DNA from: Elgaria multicarinata webbii
Lineage: Eukaryota > Chordata > Lepidosauria > Squamata > Anguidae
Length of the DNA stretch: 64,000 nt
Reading direction: 5' to 3'
Assembly (NCBI RefSeq): GCF_023053635.1
Contig: NC_086179.1
Location: 12,059,501 to 12,123,500 of the forward strand
Both the position numbers and the translations under genes were made by a program. Under the pieces are notes generated by a model that saw only the letters and a list, made by a program, of their open reading frames with translations, made no database searches and was not told the origin of the DNA. Positions 54,370 to 63,870 of this stretch are shown one piece after another (position 1 is the stretch's first letter; each line of letters begins with the position of its first letter).

Positions 54370-57300
54370 CTGTAGGAGACAAAAGACATGGAAGAAGTGA
54401 ACACTTGGTGCTCAACTCTACAACTCTTTATGTTTCACTTTTACTGTCGCACACAAAGCAGGTGCTAGCCTTCACCAAACACTATATGCTAAAAAACCAA
54501 GAAAGTTAAGGTAATAATGGATTTATAGCGAGGTTTTCATATTAAAGTAAAATACAGAAAATATTTAAAAAATATATAAAAAGAATATACAAAGAATATA
54601 ATGTCCAATATACAAGAGATTGAAAATACAATATAAAAGTGCTCTGTATACTTTGAAGGTCTTGGCCAGATGCGTTTCGACTGAAAGGGGGGATCTACAC
54701 TATTGCTTTTAAAGCGCTTTAAAGCACTTTGAAAACGTTTTGAAACCTGTATATGCAGGGTGTCCTGGGCCCCAACAGTTGTCAAAACTGTTATAAAGCT
54801 CTTTAAAGCAGTAGTGTAGATCCCCCCAAAGTCTTCTTCAGTGGCCTATTACACCGCTATTACACATTCTAGGAACTAGCTTCAAAAATGGGGGCTGACC
54901 AGGGAATTCCCAAAGATAAAGGATTAAATGCATCACTCCCCTGGAGAAGTAAGTCAAGGACAACAGTGTTTCAGCTGCTGTGAGTGACAAACTATCATCT
55001 ACTTTTTACTGTCCACACAGATGCTGACAGGAAATTCAACAGAGACTTGTAGCAACGTGGAATGGATGAAAGACATCCAAACTACTACACCAGAATTGTG
55101 GAAAAACCATGCAATGAGAGCTTGCTAAAATGTGCTTTATTCCCATTTCTAAAATTTGGGGTGTTGATCGTTTTCGTTCAGTTGCTGTCAAAAATTTTGT
55201 TCATGTCCTAGAGGGTTGGAAGAGGAGGGCCACAGTGGTGCACAAGGAATAGACGCTCAAGGAAAGGGGACCTGGGTCTGTGTCTAGCATTGAAGTCCCA
55301 CAATTTAGCAACTGAAAAACGTCTAAGGTCACAGTCCTGCCCGGGGAATGCTCGTGGTGGTAGGAGTTCTTTCAATCTAAACATGCACAGGATTGCACCC
55401 TGAACCTTTGGATAACTCCCCCACTCTTTAAGGGTGCAGGAAAAGGGGGTTCCATTATTGATTTAAGATAGAACATTTCTAACCCACCTTTCTCAAGACA
55501 ACGTATAGTTTTAAACACATACGTCCTGAGGAAGGCTGTTGCATAGTCAGGGACAGTCACACAGAACTCCCTGCTCATTTCTGTATATGTCCCAATGCCA
55601 CAGGTTAAGGGAACATGAACATGAACTCTCCCACACTAGAGGCCTTCAAGAGGCAGCTGGACAACCATTTGTCAGGGATGCTTTAGGGTGGATTCCTGCA
55701 CTGAGCAGGGAGTTGGACTCGATGGCCTTGTAGGCCCCTTCCAACTCTGCTATTCTATGATTCTATGATAAGAAGAGCCCTGCTGGATCAGGCCAAGGGT
55801 CCATCTAGTCCAACATTGTGTTCATACAGTGGCCAACCTGATGCCTATGGGAAACCCCCAAGCAGGTCCTGAGTGCAACAGCACCACCCTGCCTATGTTC
55901 CCCAGCAACTGGTGGACATAGGCATACTGCCTCTGATACCGGACATGAAATCATGCAGCATCAGTATGGACTGACTCTGTTATACAAAGTAGAACCCTCT
56001 ATGTTGATCCCTACAGAAAGGTGATAGGATATGGGGAGAGATGCTGAGAGCCCACCTGGATCAGACTCAAAGTCCTTCTAGTCCAGTATCTCATTTTCCA
56101 CTGAGGCCAACCAGATCTTTCTGGGATGGCCACAAGGAGGACATGAAGGCAACAGCCTTCTTCTGGTGTGTTGCTCTCTAGCAGCTGGCATTCAGTCACA
56201 TACTGACCGTGTTCGCATGACATCCCCGGCTCATCAGCGTCTATTTACCCAATGATGAGCTGCAGCGTGAGCCTGGAAACATTTTGCATATACAACTCTC
56301 AATCAGAGGGTTACAGCATCATGCAAACCCAACCACTATGGGTTATTTGAGGGTTAAACCCCCGCATAACCCTCCGTTTGTAGCGGTGTTAGGTGAGGGT
56401 TGTTTAAACCTCAGATAATCCACAGTGGCCTGTTTCGCACAACACAGCAACCACACAATTGGGGGTTACATATTCAAAACGTCACCTCATAGAATCATAG
56501 AATAGCAGAGTTGGAAGGGGCCTACAAGGCCATCGAGTCCAACCCCCTGCTCAATGCAGGAATCCACCCTAAAGCATCCCTGACAGATGGTTGTCCAGCT
56601 GCCTCTTGAAGGCCTCTAGTGTGGGAGAGCCCACCACCTCCCTAAGTAACTGATTCCATTGTCATACTGCTCTAACAGTTAGGAAGGTTTTCCTGATGTC
56701 CAGCTGGAATCTGGCTTCCTTTAACTTGAGCCCATTATTCCGTGTCCTGCACTTTGGGAGGATCGAGAAGAGACCCTGGCCTTCCTCTGTGTGACAAACC
56801 TTTCAAGTATTTGAAGAGTGCTATCATGTCTCCCCTCAATCTTCTCTTCTCCAGGCTAATCATGCCCAGTTCTTTCAGTCTCTCTTCATAGGGCTTTGTT
56901 TCCAGACCCCTGATCATCCTGGTTGCCCTCCTCTGAACACGCTCCAGCCTGTCTGCATCCTTCTTGAATTGTGGAGCCCAGAATTGGACGCAATACTCTA
57001 GATGAGGCCTAACCAGGGCCGAATAGAGAGGAACCAGTACCTGACGTGATTTGGAAGCTATACTTCTATTAATGCAGCCCAAAATAGCATTTGCCTTTCT
57101 TGCAGCCATATCGCACTGTTGGCTCATATTCAGCTTGCGATCTACAACAATTCCAAGATCCTTCTCGTTTGTAGTATTGCTGAGCCAAGTATCCCCCATC
57201 TTGGCACAGCCCGTGGCTCATCATGGGTTAAACAACCACACATGAGCCCTGCATGTCGTGCAAAAGTATCCTAATAGCTAGTGGCCATCATCACACCTTG

Positions 57301-60300
57301 CGGCAGCAGATTCCATAAGCTAAGTATACGTAGCACGAAGAAGTATCTTCCTTTTGTTAGTCCTGGATCTCCTGCCAAGCCAATTTCATGGCATGGCCCT
57401 GAGTTCTGGTATTATGAGAGCGAGGAAATGCATGCCCTTCACACTACTTACAGTGATAGCAGCCGCCATTTTGTTGGGCCGTTTTCCTTTTCACTGAGCT
57501 TCCGGGCCTTGCTTCCTTGTATCTCTGGAACTGGCAGATCCAAAGGGGCGTTTCTGTAAGGGAGAGTTTGATTTAAGGCTGGAGAAGCCCTATGGTCAGC
57601 TGACATGCATATACAGCAACTTTTTGGAACGGGATTTGTGTCTTAACACCTGAGAGGTGTTCTCCAAGTAAGAACACCAGAAGAGCACACCAAAATCAGA
57701 CCAAGGACCTATCAAGCATGGCTAAATTACACCACGGACCTATGAAGCACAGCTAAATCAGATCAAGGAACTATCAAGCACGGCTAAATCTGGTCAAGAA
57801 CATATCAATCGTGGCTAAATCAGACCAAGGACCTATCAAGCATGGCTAAATCAGATCAAGGACCTATCAAGCACGGCTAAATCTGGTCAAGAACATATCA
57901 ATCACGGCTAAATCAGACCAAGGACCTATGAAGCATGGCTAAATCAGATCAAGGAACTATCAAGCACGGCTAAATCTGGTCAAGAACATATCAATCACGG
58001 CTAAATCAGACCAAGGACCTATGAAGCATGGCTAAATCAGATCAAGGACCTATCAAGCATGGCTAAATCAGATCAAGGAACTATCAAGCACGGCTAAATC
58101 TGGTCAAGAACATATCAATCACGGCTAAATCAGACCAAGGACCTATGAAGCATGGCTAAATCAGATCAAGGAACTATCAAGCACGGCTAAATCTGGTCAA
58201 GAACATATCAATCACGGCTAAATCAGACCAAGGACCTATGAAGCATGGCTAAATCAGATCAAGGACCTATCAAGCATGGCTAAATCAGATCAAGGAACTA
58301 TCAAGCACGGCTAAATCTGGTCAAGAACCTATCAATCACGGCTAAATCAGACCAAGGACCTATGAAGCATGGCTAAATCAGATCAAGGACCTATCAAGCA
58401 TGGCTAAACCTGGTCAAGAACCTATCAATCACGGCTAAATCAGACCAAGGACCTATGAAGCATGGCTAAATCAGATCAAGGAACTATCAAGCACGGCTAA
58501 ACCTGGTCAAGAACCTATCAATCACGGCTAAATCAGACCAAGGACCTATGAAGCATGGCTAAATCAGATCAAGGACCTATCAAGCATGGCTCAACCTGGT
58601 CAAGAACCTATCAAGCACGGCTAAATCAAACCAAGGACCTATCAAGCACGGCTAAATCAGATCAAGGAACTTATAATCATGGCTAAATCAAGTCAAGGAT
58701 CTATCAAGCATGGCTAAATCAGACCACGGACCTATGAAGCATGGCTAAATCAGACCACGGAACAATCAAGAACAGCTAAATCTGGTCAAGAACCTATCAA
58801 GCACGGCTAAATCAAACCAAGGACCTATCAAGCATGGCTAAATCAGATCAAGGACCTATGAAGCATGGCTAAATTACACAACGGACCTATGAAGCATGGC
58901 TAAATCAGATCAAGGACCTATCAAGCACGGCTAAATCAGATCAAGGAACTTATAAGCATGGCTAAATCAAGTCAAGGATCTATCAAGCATGGCTAAATCA
59001 GACCACGGACCTATGAAGCATGGCTAAATCAGACCACGGAACGATCAAGAACAGCTAAATCTGGTCAAGAACCTATCAAGCACGGCTAAATCAAATCAAG
59101 GACCTATCAAGCATGGCTAGATCAGATCAAGGAACTAATAAGCATGGCTAAATCAAGTCAAGGATCTATCAAGCATGGCTAAATCAGACCACGGACCTAT
59201 GAAGCATGGCTAAATCACACAACGGACCTATGAAGCATGGCTAAATCAGATCAAGGAACTATCAAGCACGGCTAAATCTGGTCAAGAACCTATCAATCAT
59301 GGGTAAATCAGACCAAGGACCTATGAAGCATGGCTAAATCAGATCAAGGACCTATCAAGCACGGCTAAACCTGGTCAAGAACCTATCAAGCACGGCTAAA
59401 TCAAACCAAGGACCTATCAAGCACGGCTAAATCAGATCAAGGAACTTATAAGCATGGCTAAATCAAGTCAAGGATCTATCAAGCATGGCTAAATCAGACC
59501 ATGGACCTATGAAGCATGGCTAAATCAGATCAAGGAACTATCAAGCACAGCTAAATCAAACCAAGGACCTATCAAGCACGACTAAGTCAGATCAAGGAAC
59601 TATCAAGCACGGCTAAATCAGACCACGGAACGATCAAGCATGGCTAAATCAGACCACGGACCTATGAAGCACGGCTAAATCTGGTCAAGGACCACTGTGG
59701 TCCACCAGTTCCTTATGGCAGCCCTTCCCCAACCTGGTGCCTTCCAGATCTTTGGGGCTTCAACACCCAGGACTCCTGTCCATGAGCTGTGGTGGGTGGG
59801 GGATGATGGGAATTGACACCCAAAATATCTAGACGGCACCAGGTTGCATAAGGCCACAAGCAGGATGTGAGGGCGATAGCCTTCTCTCACTGTTGGCCCC
59901 CAGCAACTGGTAGTTAGAGGCATGCTGATAGAAATGAGCGTTATGAAGAAGGTTGGAAGGAAATTCTTTACCCTGAATTACCTCTATTCATCAGTGGGCA
60001 ACACCCTGGAGAAATGGTATACTCTGGAGGTCTGCTACTAGCTTCCATGGCTAGGCGTTTGTATGGATGTCACACCATCAGCAGAACGAGAGACTTACTC
60101 TGTTTCAGGCTGGTCTTCCTCCGACTCTGTCCAAGAAGGGGAGCTAATGTATCGCTGTAGCACAGGTCGCTTCTCGCCTTGTTTTGCGCCTATTAGGCCC
60201 CTGTTAGGAGAAAACACTGAATTTGCTTTGCTTTTGCAGCACAAACGGTCAACTTACCAACACGGCATGCCTTTAGGAATGTGTTGGGGTACTGGGAGTG

Positions 60301-62621
60301 GAGAATAGAAAGCATTTGGGGGTCATCACAGAATGCTCACCTGGGAGAAATCTACACGTAGTACTGAAGGCCCTCAGTACGCCCCCAAAACGATGGTGTA
60401 GATTCTGCCTACCTGCAGCCCAGAAGAGACGGAGGAGGAGGCGGCTGGGGAATCCGGCCACGTCCTTGCCGCCGCCGCTGCCTCCCCGCCGGCCTCCTGC
60501 TGCCAGGGTAAGAGCGACCCGGGTCGGAGAGCTCGGCGGGCCGAGCTCTCCGACCCGGGTCGCTCTTACCCTGGCAGCAGGAGGCCGGCGGGGAGGCGGC
60601 GGCGGCAAGGACGTGGCCGGATTCCCCAGCCGCCTCCTCCTCCGTCTCTTCTGGGCTGCAGGTAGGCAGAATCTACACCATCGTTTTGGGGGCGTACTGG
60701 GGGCGCATGCATGCGCCTTCAGTACTACGTGTAGATTCCCCCCTGGAGCATTTGGGGCCATCTCGTAAGGGCCGAACGACATACTGGAGAACAGCAAAAC
60801 ACAGGCATAACATGGAAATTGGTACCAAGGGAGCAGTGTGGCAGAGTTGCTTGAGTGCCCTATTAGGCCCAGGGTTCAAACCCCTACTCAGCCATGAAGC
60901 TCACTGGGGTGACCTTGGGGCAGTCTTCGTCTCTTCCTAACCTACGTCATAGGGTGGTTGTGAGGTAGGGTTCTGCGGCTAAAGGGTGTCTGGAAACACG
61001 GTCTTCTGATTTGGGAGACTTGCTTCTGTTCGCAGATGCGCAAGGACCCGGCAGCTATTTAGTAGGGAGAAACGCAATCAAGGACACAACCAGGCGTGAA
61101 CTTGTGATACCTTTAAGTCACCTTGGCATTGCTGAGCTTTTGAAGACCACACAGTGGGACAGGAAGCTGGCCACTAACTGCAGTTCTTAAACAGCTGGTG
61201 TCAGTTTCTGTAGCCTCATGCTCCTGTGTGGCTGAGTAACAGGAGAAGTTGCAGAAGAGTAGGGTGACCATATGGAAAGGAGGACAGGTCTCCTGTACCT
61301 TTTAACGGTTGTATAGAAAAGGGAATTTCAGCAGGTGTCATTTGTATGCATGCAGGACCTGGTGAAATGCCCTCTTCATCACAACAGTTAAAGCTGCAAT
61401 AACCCTGCCCAGAATGACCAGATACAAAAGAGGGCAGGGCTCCTGCAACTTTAACTGTTGTGATGAAGAGGGCATTTCACCAGGTCCTGCATGCATACAA
61501 ATGTCACCTGCTGAAATCCCCTTTTTTTCACAACTGTTAAAGATACAGGAGCCCTGTCCTCCTTTCCATATGGTCACCCTAAAGGCTTGGACATTGCAGA
61601 AAGCAGAAATGACATAGCAGCACTGTTTGCTGCTGTCCCTCTGGGTTTTTCTCTCCCTTTCTTAATACCTCCTTTTGATCTTGAACTTTCCCCATTCTGC
61701 CAATGCCAAGCCCCTGATCTGGCATTTGAGAGGAACAACTGAAATTGCAGGGGTGGATTCAAGATTAAACCTCCTCTTCTAAGGTCATAGCCTCAGCAGG
61801 GAGGAGCCCTGCCTAGCATGACCAGCTACAAAAGAGAGCAGGGCTGCTGCAGCTTTAACCGTTGTGATGAAGAGGGAATTTCACCAGGTGCTGCATTCCT
61901 ACAAATGACACCTGTTGAAATTCCCTCTTCAATATAACTGTTAAAGGTACAGGAGCCTTGTCCTCTTTTCTATATGGTCATCCTCAGAATCAGATGCTGG
62001 GAAAACGACGTCTTCTGGCCAAGCAGGTATAACAGGGGTTCCTGAAGTGGGGTTACCTCTGACCTGTCTGAAAATGAGCCCTCTTCATGGTAGTGCAGAT
62101 ACCAGGGCAACGTTCCATAAATAGGTTTCTGAGTCACAGTGGAAGCTGGTGGCCCCAATGTCAGTGGGTTGAGGCAGCACAAAGCACTTTCAGTGTTCTG
62201 GCTGGTTTTGACTAAAACCCGGAGCGGATGCACCGCCTCCTGACATCGGAGCCACCAGCCTCCCCGAAAACAGAGCTAATTACACTACTGGGCACTACTA
62301 GTGTTTCTAAAGCCCTGGAGTATTTGAATCCTAAACAGATGCTTTAAAAAATGCCAGTGAACAAAAATGTCTTTGTATCCATGTCCCCCAACCTGGTGCC
62401 CAACATATATATTGTACTACAACTCCCATTGTCTCCAACAAGCATTACTAATGTCAGAGTAGTAGTCCAACACATCTGGAGGCCACTATGTCAGGGTAGG
62501 CTGCTTTATACCCAGGTCTTTTTTGCACAGACAAATGCACACACGTCCCTCATCCTTACCAACTTGAGCGCCTGTTGAATTTGTCATTCCTCTCGCCGCC
62601 GTCGCTTTCGTTTAAATGAGC
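54126..62621 (-). CDS. IRAG2: IRAG2 (LRMP/JAW1), C-terminal three coding exons, partial gene
   Basis: Three minus-strand exons join in matching phases (62621-62560, 60200-60099, 54369-54126) to give about 135 C-terminal residues: an acidic/Ser-rich cytosolic stretch ([36 protein letters not shown]), one hydrophobic span and a ~40-residue tail ending [20 protein letters not shown]2 is a tail-anchored ER/nuclear-envelope protein that binds IP3 receptors, and its lumenal end behaves as a KASH-like peptide for SUN proteins. The IRAG/CAP-like and coiled-coil parts lie in upstream exons beyond the window. Its place, convergent with DNAI7, matches the human locus. Confidence 0.88.
54688..54830. mobile_element. 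Short MITE with GGATCTACACTATTGC ends
   Basis: 'ggggggatctacactattgc' and 'gcagtagtgtagatcccccc' are complementary, and the inner arms carry 'tttaaagcgctttaaagc'. The ends resemble those of the GC-rich palindromes but the interior is AT-rich, suggesting a related family mobilised by the same enzyme. Confidence 0.7.
55620..55773 (+). mobile_element. CR1 3' terminal fragment
   Basis: 'aactctcccacactagaggc', 'caagaggcagctggacaacc', ending 'attctatgattctatgat'. Confidence 0.9.
55774..56210 (-). mobile_element. CR1-like retroposon fragments
   Basis: Two antisense pieces: 55774-55945 ('aagaagagccctgctggatc', 'gtccatctagtccaacattg', 'ttccccagcaactggtggac') and 56041-56210 ('cttctagtccagtatctcat', 'cacaaggaggacatgaaggc'). 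Confidence 0.7.
56425..57275. mobile_element. Foldback DNA transposon with a nested CR1 copy
   Basis: Flanking halves 'ggcctgtttcgcacaacaca' (56425) and 'gccctgcatgtcgtgcaaaa' (57250) are complementary foldback ends. A long CR1 3' portion lies inside at 56488-57199, so the CR1 inserted into the transposon. Confidence 0.65.
56488..57199 (-). mobile_element. CR1 LINE 3' part, longest copy in the window
   Basis: Minus frame 56735-57199 reads '[20 protein letters not shown]', '[20 protein letters not shown]', '[20 protein letters not shown]' and '[20 protein letters not shown]', the typical CR1 polymerase C-terminal part. It then loses the frame near the 'YLKG' motif. The terminus at 56488 is 'catagaatcatagaatagca'. 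Confidence 0.95.
57280..57440 (-). mobile_element. CR1/L3-like fragment
   Basis: 'atcatcacaccttgcggcag', 'gaagtatcttccttttgtta' and 'gatctcctgccaagccaatt' resemble old CR1-group 3' sequence in antisense orientation. Confidence 0.5.
57692..59693. repeat. 31-bp minisatellite, about 64 units, with higher-order structure
   Basis: The unit reads approximately CAAGGACCTATCAAGCATGG + CTAAATCAGAT (31 bases). The first part repeats units in 3- and 4-unit blocks (variants ending in CAGAT, CTGGT, CAGAC), giving 93/124-base periods. From about 58,640 a different set appears (TTATAAGCATGG and CCACGGA variants). Stops occur in all six frames, so it is not coding. The plus strand is strongly A-rich over T. 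It lies in the last intron of IRAG2. Confidence 0.97.
59714..59850. mobile_element. Short hAT-like MITE
   Basis: 'ggcagcccttccccaacctg' at the left and 'acggcaccaggttgcataag' at the right; related to 29330-29433. A CR1-like scrap follows (59850-59935: 'ggccacaagcaggatgtgag'). Confidence 0.6.
60099..60200 (-). CDS. IRAG2: IRAG2 penultimate coding exon
   Basis: 102 bases: (W)[19 protein letters not shown], then [14 protein letters not shown](E). Acceptor TTTTCTCCTAACAG|GGG, donor ACAGA|GTAAGT. Phases fit the exons on either side. The Ser-Pro and acidic content suits a flexible cytosolic stretch before the membrane anchor. Assigned by position, phase and composition more than by clear homology. 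Confidence 0.8.
60345..60743. mobile_element. GC-rich long foldback element, copy D
   Basis: The arms 'agaaatctacacgtagtact' and 'agtactacgtgtagattccc' continue inward through 'gatggtgtagattctgccta' and 'cctgctgccagggtaagagc' to a centre near 60541 (AGCTCGGCGGGCCGAGCTC). The left arm lacks about 15 bases present in the right. Long ORFs on both strands (60273-60797 -, 60298-60768 +) mirror each other because of the palindrome. Confidence 0.88.
60846..60985 (+). mobile_element. tRNA-derived SINE, degraded
   Basis: 'cagggttcaaacccctactc' (box B-like), 'gctcactggggtgaccttgg' and 'gtcatagggtggttgtgagg' follow the SINE pattern with many changes. Confidence 0.55.
61260..61586. mobile_element. AGGGTGACCATAT-family foldback element, best full copy
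   Basis: From AGGGTGACCATATGGAAAGG to CCTTTCCATATGGTCACCCT; two ~160-base arms are inverted about a centre near 61412-61440, with 'caggtcctgcatgcatacaa' on the right arm matching 'gtatgcatgcaggacctg' on the left. Confidence 0.92.
61796..61990 (+). mobile_element. AGGGTGACCATAT-family element, half copy
   Basis: 'tagcatgaccagctacaaaa', 'ttgtgatgaagagggaattt' and 'tctatatggtcatcct' define a single arm from centre to end. Confidence 0.8.
62128..62262. mobile_element. Short MITE (GGAGGCTGGTGGCTCCGATG ends)
   Basis: 'ggaagctggtggccccaatg' at the left and 'catcggagccaccagcctcc' at the right are complementary. A related half copy lies at about 16060-16130, near the DNAI7 promoter. Confidence 0.65.
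62383..62505. mobile_element. Short hAT-like MITE
   Basis: 'gtcccccaacctggtgccca' with 'actacaactcccattgtctc' on the left; 'gtagtccaacacatctggag' and 'tgtcagggtaggctg' on the right. Related to 29330. Confidence 0.55.
62560..62621 (-). CDS. IRAG2: IRAG2 candidate third-last coding exon
   Basis: 62 bases, phase 0 to 2: [20 protein letters not shown](W). Acceptor CCTTTCTCCAAAG|GCT, donor AGTTG|GTAAGG. Its two trailing bases join exactly to the single leading base of the 60099-60200 exon to form TGG. The upstream exon, which must end in phase 0, was not found in 62622-64000. Confidence 0.6.
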
Positions 62622-63124
62622 CTTTGGAGAAAGGAGGGAGACGGGGAGTTCAGCATGTATTCATCCGGTCCATTTAGGGAAATAAACCATCAGTACTGGA
62701 GAACACCTACATACCAGCGGCAAAAGAGCGACAGCATTTCCAGTATTCCTAGGCAAGGTTGCAATGCTAACTCTGCGTAGGGAGGATGGCTATATAAAAT
62801 AAGAGATACTCCTTGGTGGGTTATGCATTTGACAGCTTACAAGCCCTGCAGTTTCCTGGCAAAAGGCAGCAGGCGTACGAACGAAGTGCAACTGTCTAAA
62901 CAATTACGCAAGATGACCATATGCAGTTCTTCAGACATACAGGAGTACATGAAGTCACAAATGAGCACAAAGGGAGACAGGCTCTTTGTTGAGCACGACC
63001 GCTCAATTTCACATAGGACCAAAGCAGATAAGATGCTTACCACGGGTCCAGCTTCCTGCTCTGCAATTAGTAGCACTTACCTGTATCAAGACACAGGTAG
63101 TTCTCTCACCCTCTTTCTCTTCCC

Positions 63125-63710
63125 TAGGGTGACCATGTGAAAGGGGGGGACAGGGCTCCTGTGTCTTTGACAGCTGGGTTGAGGGGGGGAATTTTGGCAG
63201 GTGTCATTTGTATGCATGCAGCACCTGGCGGAGTTATTATTATTTATTGCATTTATATCTTGCCTTTTTTCCTCCAGGGAACCCAAGGCGGCGTACATAA
63301 TCCTCCTCCTCTCCATTTTATCCTCACAACAACCACCCTGTGAGGTAGGTTGGGCTGAGAGTTTGTGACTGGCCCAAAGTCACCCAGTGGGTTTCCATGG
63401 CCGAGTGGGGACTAGAACCCAGATCTCCTGACTCCCAGTCCAACACCTTAGCCACTACACCACACTGGCTCTCTTCATCATGGCAGTTGAAGCTGCAGGA
63501 GCCCTGCCCTCTTTTGTATCTGGTCACGCTAGGCAGGGCTCCTGCAGCTTTGGCTGTTGTGAAGAGGGAATTTTGTTGGGCGCTGCATGCATACAGATGG
63601 CACCTGCTGAAATAAGAAATAAATAAATAAATAAATAAATAAATTCCCTTTTCATTGCAGCTGTTGGAGGTGCAGGGGTCCTGTCCTCCTTTTCATATGG
63701 TCACCCTATT
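63125..63710. mobile_element. AGGGTGACCATAT-family foldback element split by a SINE
   Basis: Left end 'agggtgaccatgtgaaaggg' (63125), right end 'cttttcatatggtcacccta' (63709). Between them an antisense tRNA-derived SINE (63233-63478) and an (AATA)n stretch (63613-63645) interrupt the element. Confidence 0.8.
63233..63478 (-). mobile_element. tRNA-derived SINE, near full length
   Basis: Antisense: tail 'attattatttattgcattta', body 'ctccattttatcctcacaac' and 'tgactggcccaaagtcaccc', head 'ccttagccactacaccacac' and 'tggctctc'. It is the cleanest copy of this SINE in the window. Confidence 0.88.
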
Positions 63711-63739
63711 CTTCCCTCCCGAACTCCTCTTCCTTGGGT

Positions 63740-63870
63740 GTCATGTCTTTTTTAGATTGTAAGCCTGAGGGCAGGGACTGTCGTCTTTGCGAATTGATTG
63801 TAAGCTGTCCCGAGATCCTTTGTTAGCTGAGGAGCGGGGTAAAAATATGATTAAATAACTAATAAGACAT
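63740..63870 (+). mobile_element. LINE 3' tail fragment
   Basis: 'tagattgtaagcctgagggc', 'gtaagctgtcccgagatcct' and 'gaggagcggggtaaaaatat' resemble an L2-type terminus ('ttagattgtaagcctatgcg' at 25139). Confidence 0.55.

Larger units (their letters stand above)
54370..60098 (-). other. IRAG2: IRAG2 last intron
   Basis: About 5.7 kb, holding a TCTACAC-ended MITE (54688-54830), CR1 and CR1-like pieces (55620-56210), a foldback element with a nested CR1 (56425-57275), a CR1/L3-like fragment (57280-57440), the 31-bp minisatellite (57692-59693) and a MITE (59714-59850). 54830-55620 shows nothing I recognise except a partial ATCCTATGCATG MITE half near 55330-55400. Confidence 0.8.

Noticed and set aside
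57692-59693. Minisatellite as a CRISPR-like array or a repeat-protein gene
   Set aside because: There are no unique spacers between units, the host is a vertebrate, and stops occur in all frames.
57692-59693. Nuclear-receptor sites (TCAAGGACC resembling TCAAGGTCA) in each unit
   Set aside because: Two mismatches in the core half-site; too weak to claim.
60273-60797. 174- and 156-residue ORFs on opposite strands
   Set aside because: They encode nearly the same sequence because the DNA is palindromic (copy D). Not genes.
63070-63126. Possible IRAG2 exon ending ...TTGATACAG|GTAAGT on the minus strand
   Set aside because: The donor is excellent, but the only acceptor is the edge of a transposon (63125), the length does not fit the needed phase and the translation shows nothing recognisable.
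62837-63140. Overlapping ORFs of 79 and 105 residues
   Set aside because: No splice-site framing, no family resemblance; treated as intron.
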